Assembly (NCBI GenBank): GCA_937967805.1
Contig: CALBTC010000018.1
Span: 1 to 6,600, forward strand
Reading direction: 5' to 3'
Origin: an uncultured Anaerolineaceae bacterium
GTDB lineage: Bacteria; Chloroflexota; Anaerolineae; Promineifilales; Promineifilaceae
Length of the DNA stretch: 6,600 nt
Positions 6,284-6,600 of this stretch are shown piece by piece. The stretch's first letter is position 1. Each line of letters begins with the position of its first letter. The notes under the pieces were generated by a model that was not told the origin of the DNA, did no database searches, and saw only the letters and a list, made by a program, of their open reading frames with translations. The position numbers were made by a program, and so were the translations under genes.

Positions 6284-6296
6284 TTAGGAGCGAAAC

Positions 6297-6424
6297 ATGA
6301 AAAAAGTAGATTTCAAGCGAGAGCTAAAGCATTTGTATCGACCACCGCCAAAAAGGTATCCTTTGTCGATGTGCCCGCGATGAATTTCCTCACCATCCGC
6401 GGCGAGGGCAATCTCAACACCGCT
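6297..6424 (+). pseudogene. Frameshifted, truncated remnant of a GyrI-like small-molecule-binding protein
   Basis: An ATG at 6297 with AGGAG 6 bases upstream begins MKKVDFKRELKHLYRPPPK, but this frame ends at TGA 6381 after 28 codons. Shifting by -1 at the A-run 6350-6354 continues with KKVSFVDVPAMNFLTIRGEG (6350-6409) and then NLNTA to 6424. The joined 43 residues match the start of the GyrI-like/COG4832 family as I know it: a (D/E)FK(K/R)ELK-x-LY opening, then VDVPxMNFLxIxGEGxPNT. Members usually run to about 200 residues and bind small hydrophobic molecules. Nothing resembling the rest of the family follows position 6424 in any forward frame. A single A lost from a run of six would explain the frameshift. 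Two independent lesions (frameshift and lost C-terminus) argue for a decayed gene rather than a sequencing error alone. The shifted frame stays open to 6592 but that tail looks like non-coding sequence. Confidence 0.72.
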
Positions 6425-6600
6425 AGGGTCTTTTTCACTGCGGGGCAAATCTCTCAAATTCAGATACAATCGCGTCTCCCACAACTGAAAGAAACAGCAC
6501 CCAGAGCCATCTGGGTGCTGTTTGTTGTTTGTGGACAAAATCTCATGGGAGTAAATCTTGGCAAATCCACCGCTTCACACAAATGGGGCTGAAGCCCAGC
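6425..6600. other. Non-coding tail without a recognisable gene
   Basis: After the GyrI-like remnant no reading frame on either strand resembles a protein. The stretch holds a TACAAT box (6465-6470, plus strand, without a good -35), the terminator hairpin, and at the window edge a small GC palindrome (GGGCTGAAGCCC, 6586-6597). Any gene on the far side lies outside the window. Confidence 0.5.
6492..6530 (+). terminator. Intrinsic terminator: 14-bp perfect hairpin plus T-rich tract
   Basis: AAACAGCACCCAGA (6492-6505) and TCTGGGTGCTGTTT (6510-6523) are perfect complements around a GCCA loop. They are followed on the plus strand by GTTGTTT. The GC-rich stem core flanked by A and T runs is the classic form of a Rho-independent terminator. 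Read on the minus strand, the stem ends in GTTTCTTTC, so it may work in both directions and could also end a minus-strand gene lying beyond 6600. An outer CCACAA (6479-6484) / TTGTGG (6529-6534) pairing can extend the structure. Confidence 0.75.

Noticed and set aside
6229..6296. T-box or known riboswitch leader
   Set aside because: GGAACC is present, but the T-box core, the specifier stem and the antiterminator bulge are not seen.
6284..6538. Minus-strand open frame of 84 codons
   Set aside because: It is antisense to the GyrI-like remnant and the terminator, with no family resemblance.
6266..6592. Plus-strand open frame of 108 codons read as an intact gene
   Set aside because: It starts at a TTG inside a hairpin without a ribosome site. 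Only residues coded by 6350-6424 resemble a family, and the true N-terminus lies in another frame from 6297. Its 3' part runs through a terminator hairpin.
6585..6600. Attachment site or insertion-sequence end in the GC palindrome at the right edge
   Set aside because: The stem is only 4-5 bp, cut by the window edge, and no mobile-element gene or target duplication is visible.

Overview
The window reads as a chromosomal stretch of a mid-to-high-GC bacterium, most likely a Chloroflexota (Anaerolineae-like) lineage. That assignment is inference. It rests on the style of the proteins (a substrate-binding/von Willebrand A lipoprotein next to a membrane-anchored substrate-binding/OmpA fusion) and on a heavily repeated octamer palindrome, ACGGCCGT. 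No phage or transposon genes are visible.

All five recognisable intact or edge-cut protein genes lie on the minus strand. In transcription order (right to left) they are: an MscS-family mechanosensitive channel (6072-5185); a compact SpeA-like PLP-dependent decarboxylase (5192-3744) whose start overlaps the channel stop by 8 bases; a 143-base gap holding a tandem heptamer repeat; a membrane-anchored substrate-binding protein with a C-terminal OmpA-like domain (3600-1975); a lipoprotein joining a substrate-binding domain to a VWA domain (1961-324), 13 bases downstream and probably in the same operon; a 134-base gap with a long inverted repeat; and the N-terminal 63 codons of a tRNA-dihydrouridine synthase cut by the left edge (189-1).

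The right end (6073-6600) holds no intact gene. It contains a consensus -10 box for the channel operon, a strong leader hairpin, a frameshifted and truncated plus-strand remnant of a GyrI-like protein (6297-6424), and a 14-bp perfect hairpin followed by a T-rich tract that looks like an intrinsic terminator.

Two functional units can be proposed. The mscS-speA pair is translationally coupled and joins osmotic release to polyamine or acid-related metabolism. The two-protein surface module (324-3600) has two different ligand-binding domains, one with a metal-dependent adhesion fold and one with a peptidoglycan-binding-type fold, and no permease or ATPase in the window. That module is the least-understood part of the region and the best candidate for an undescribed system, but its function cannot be read from sequence alone.
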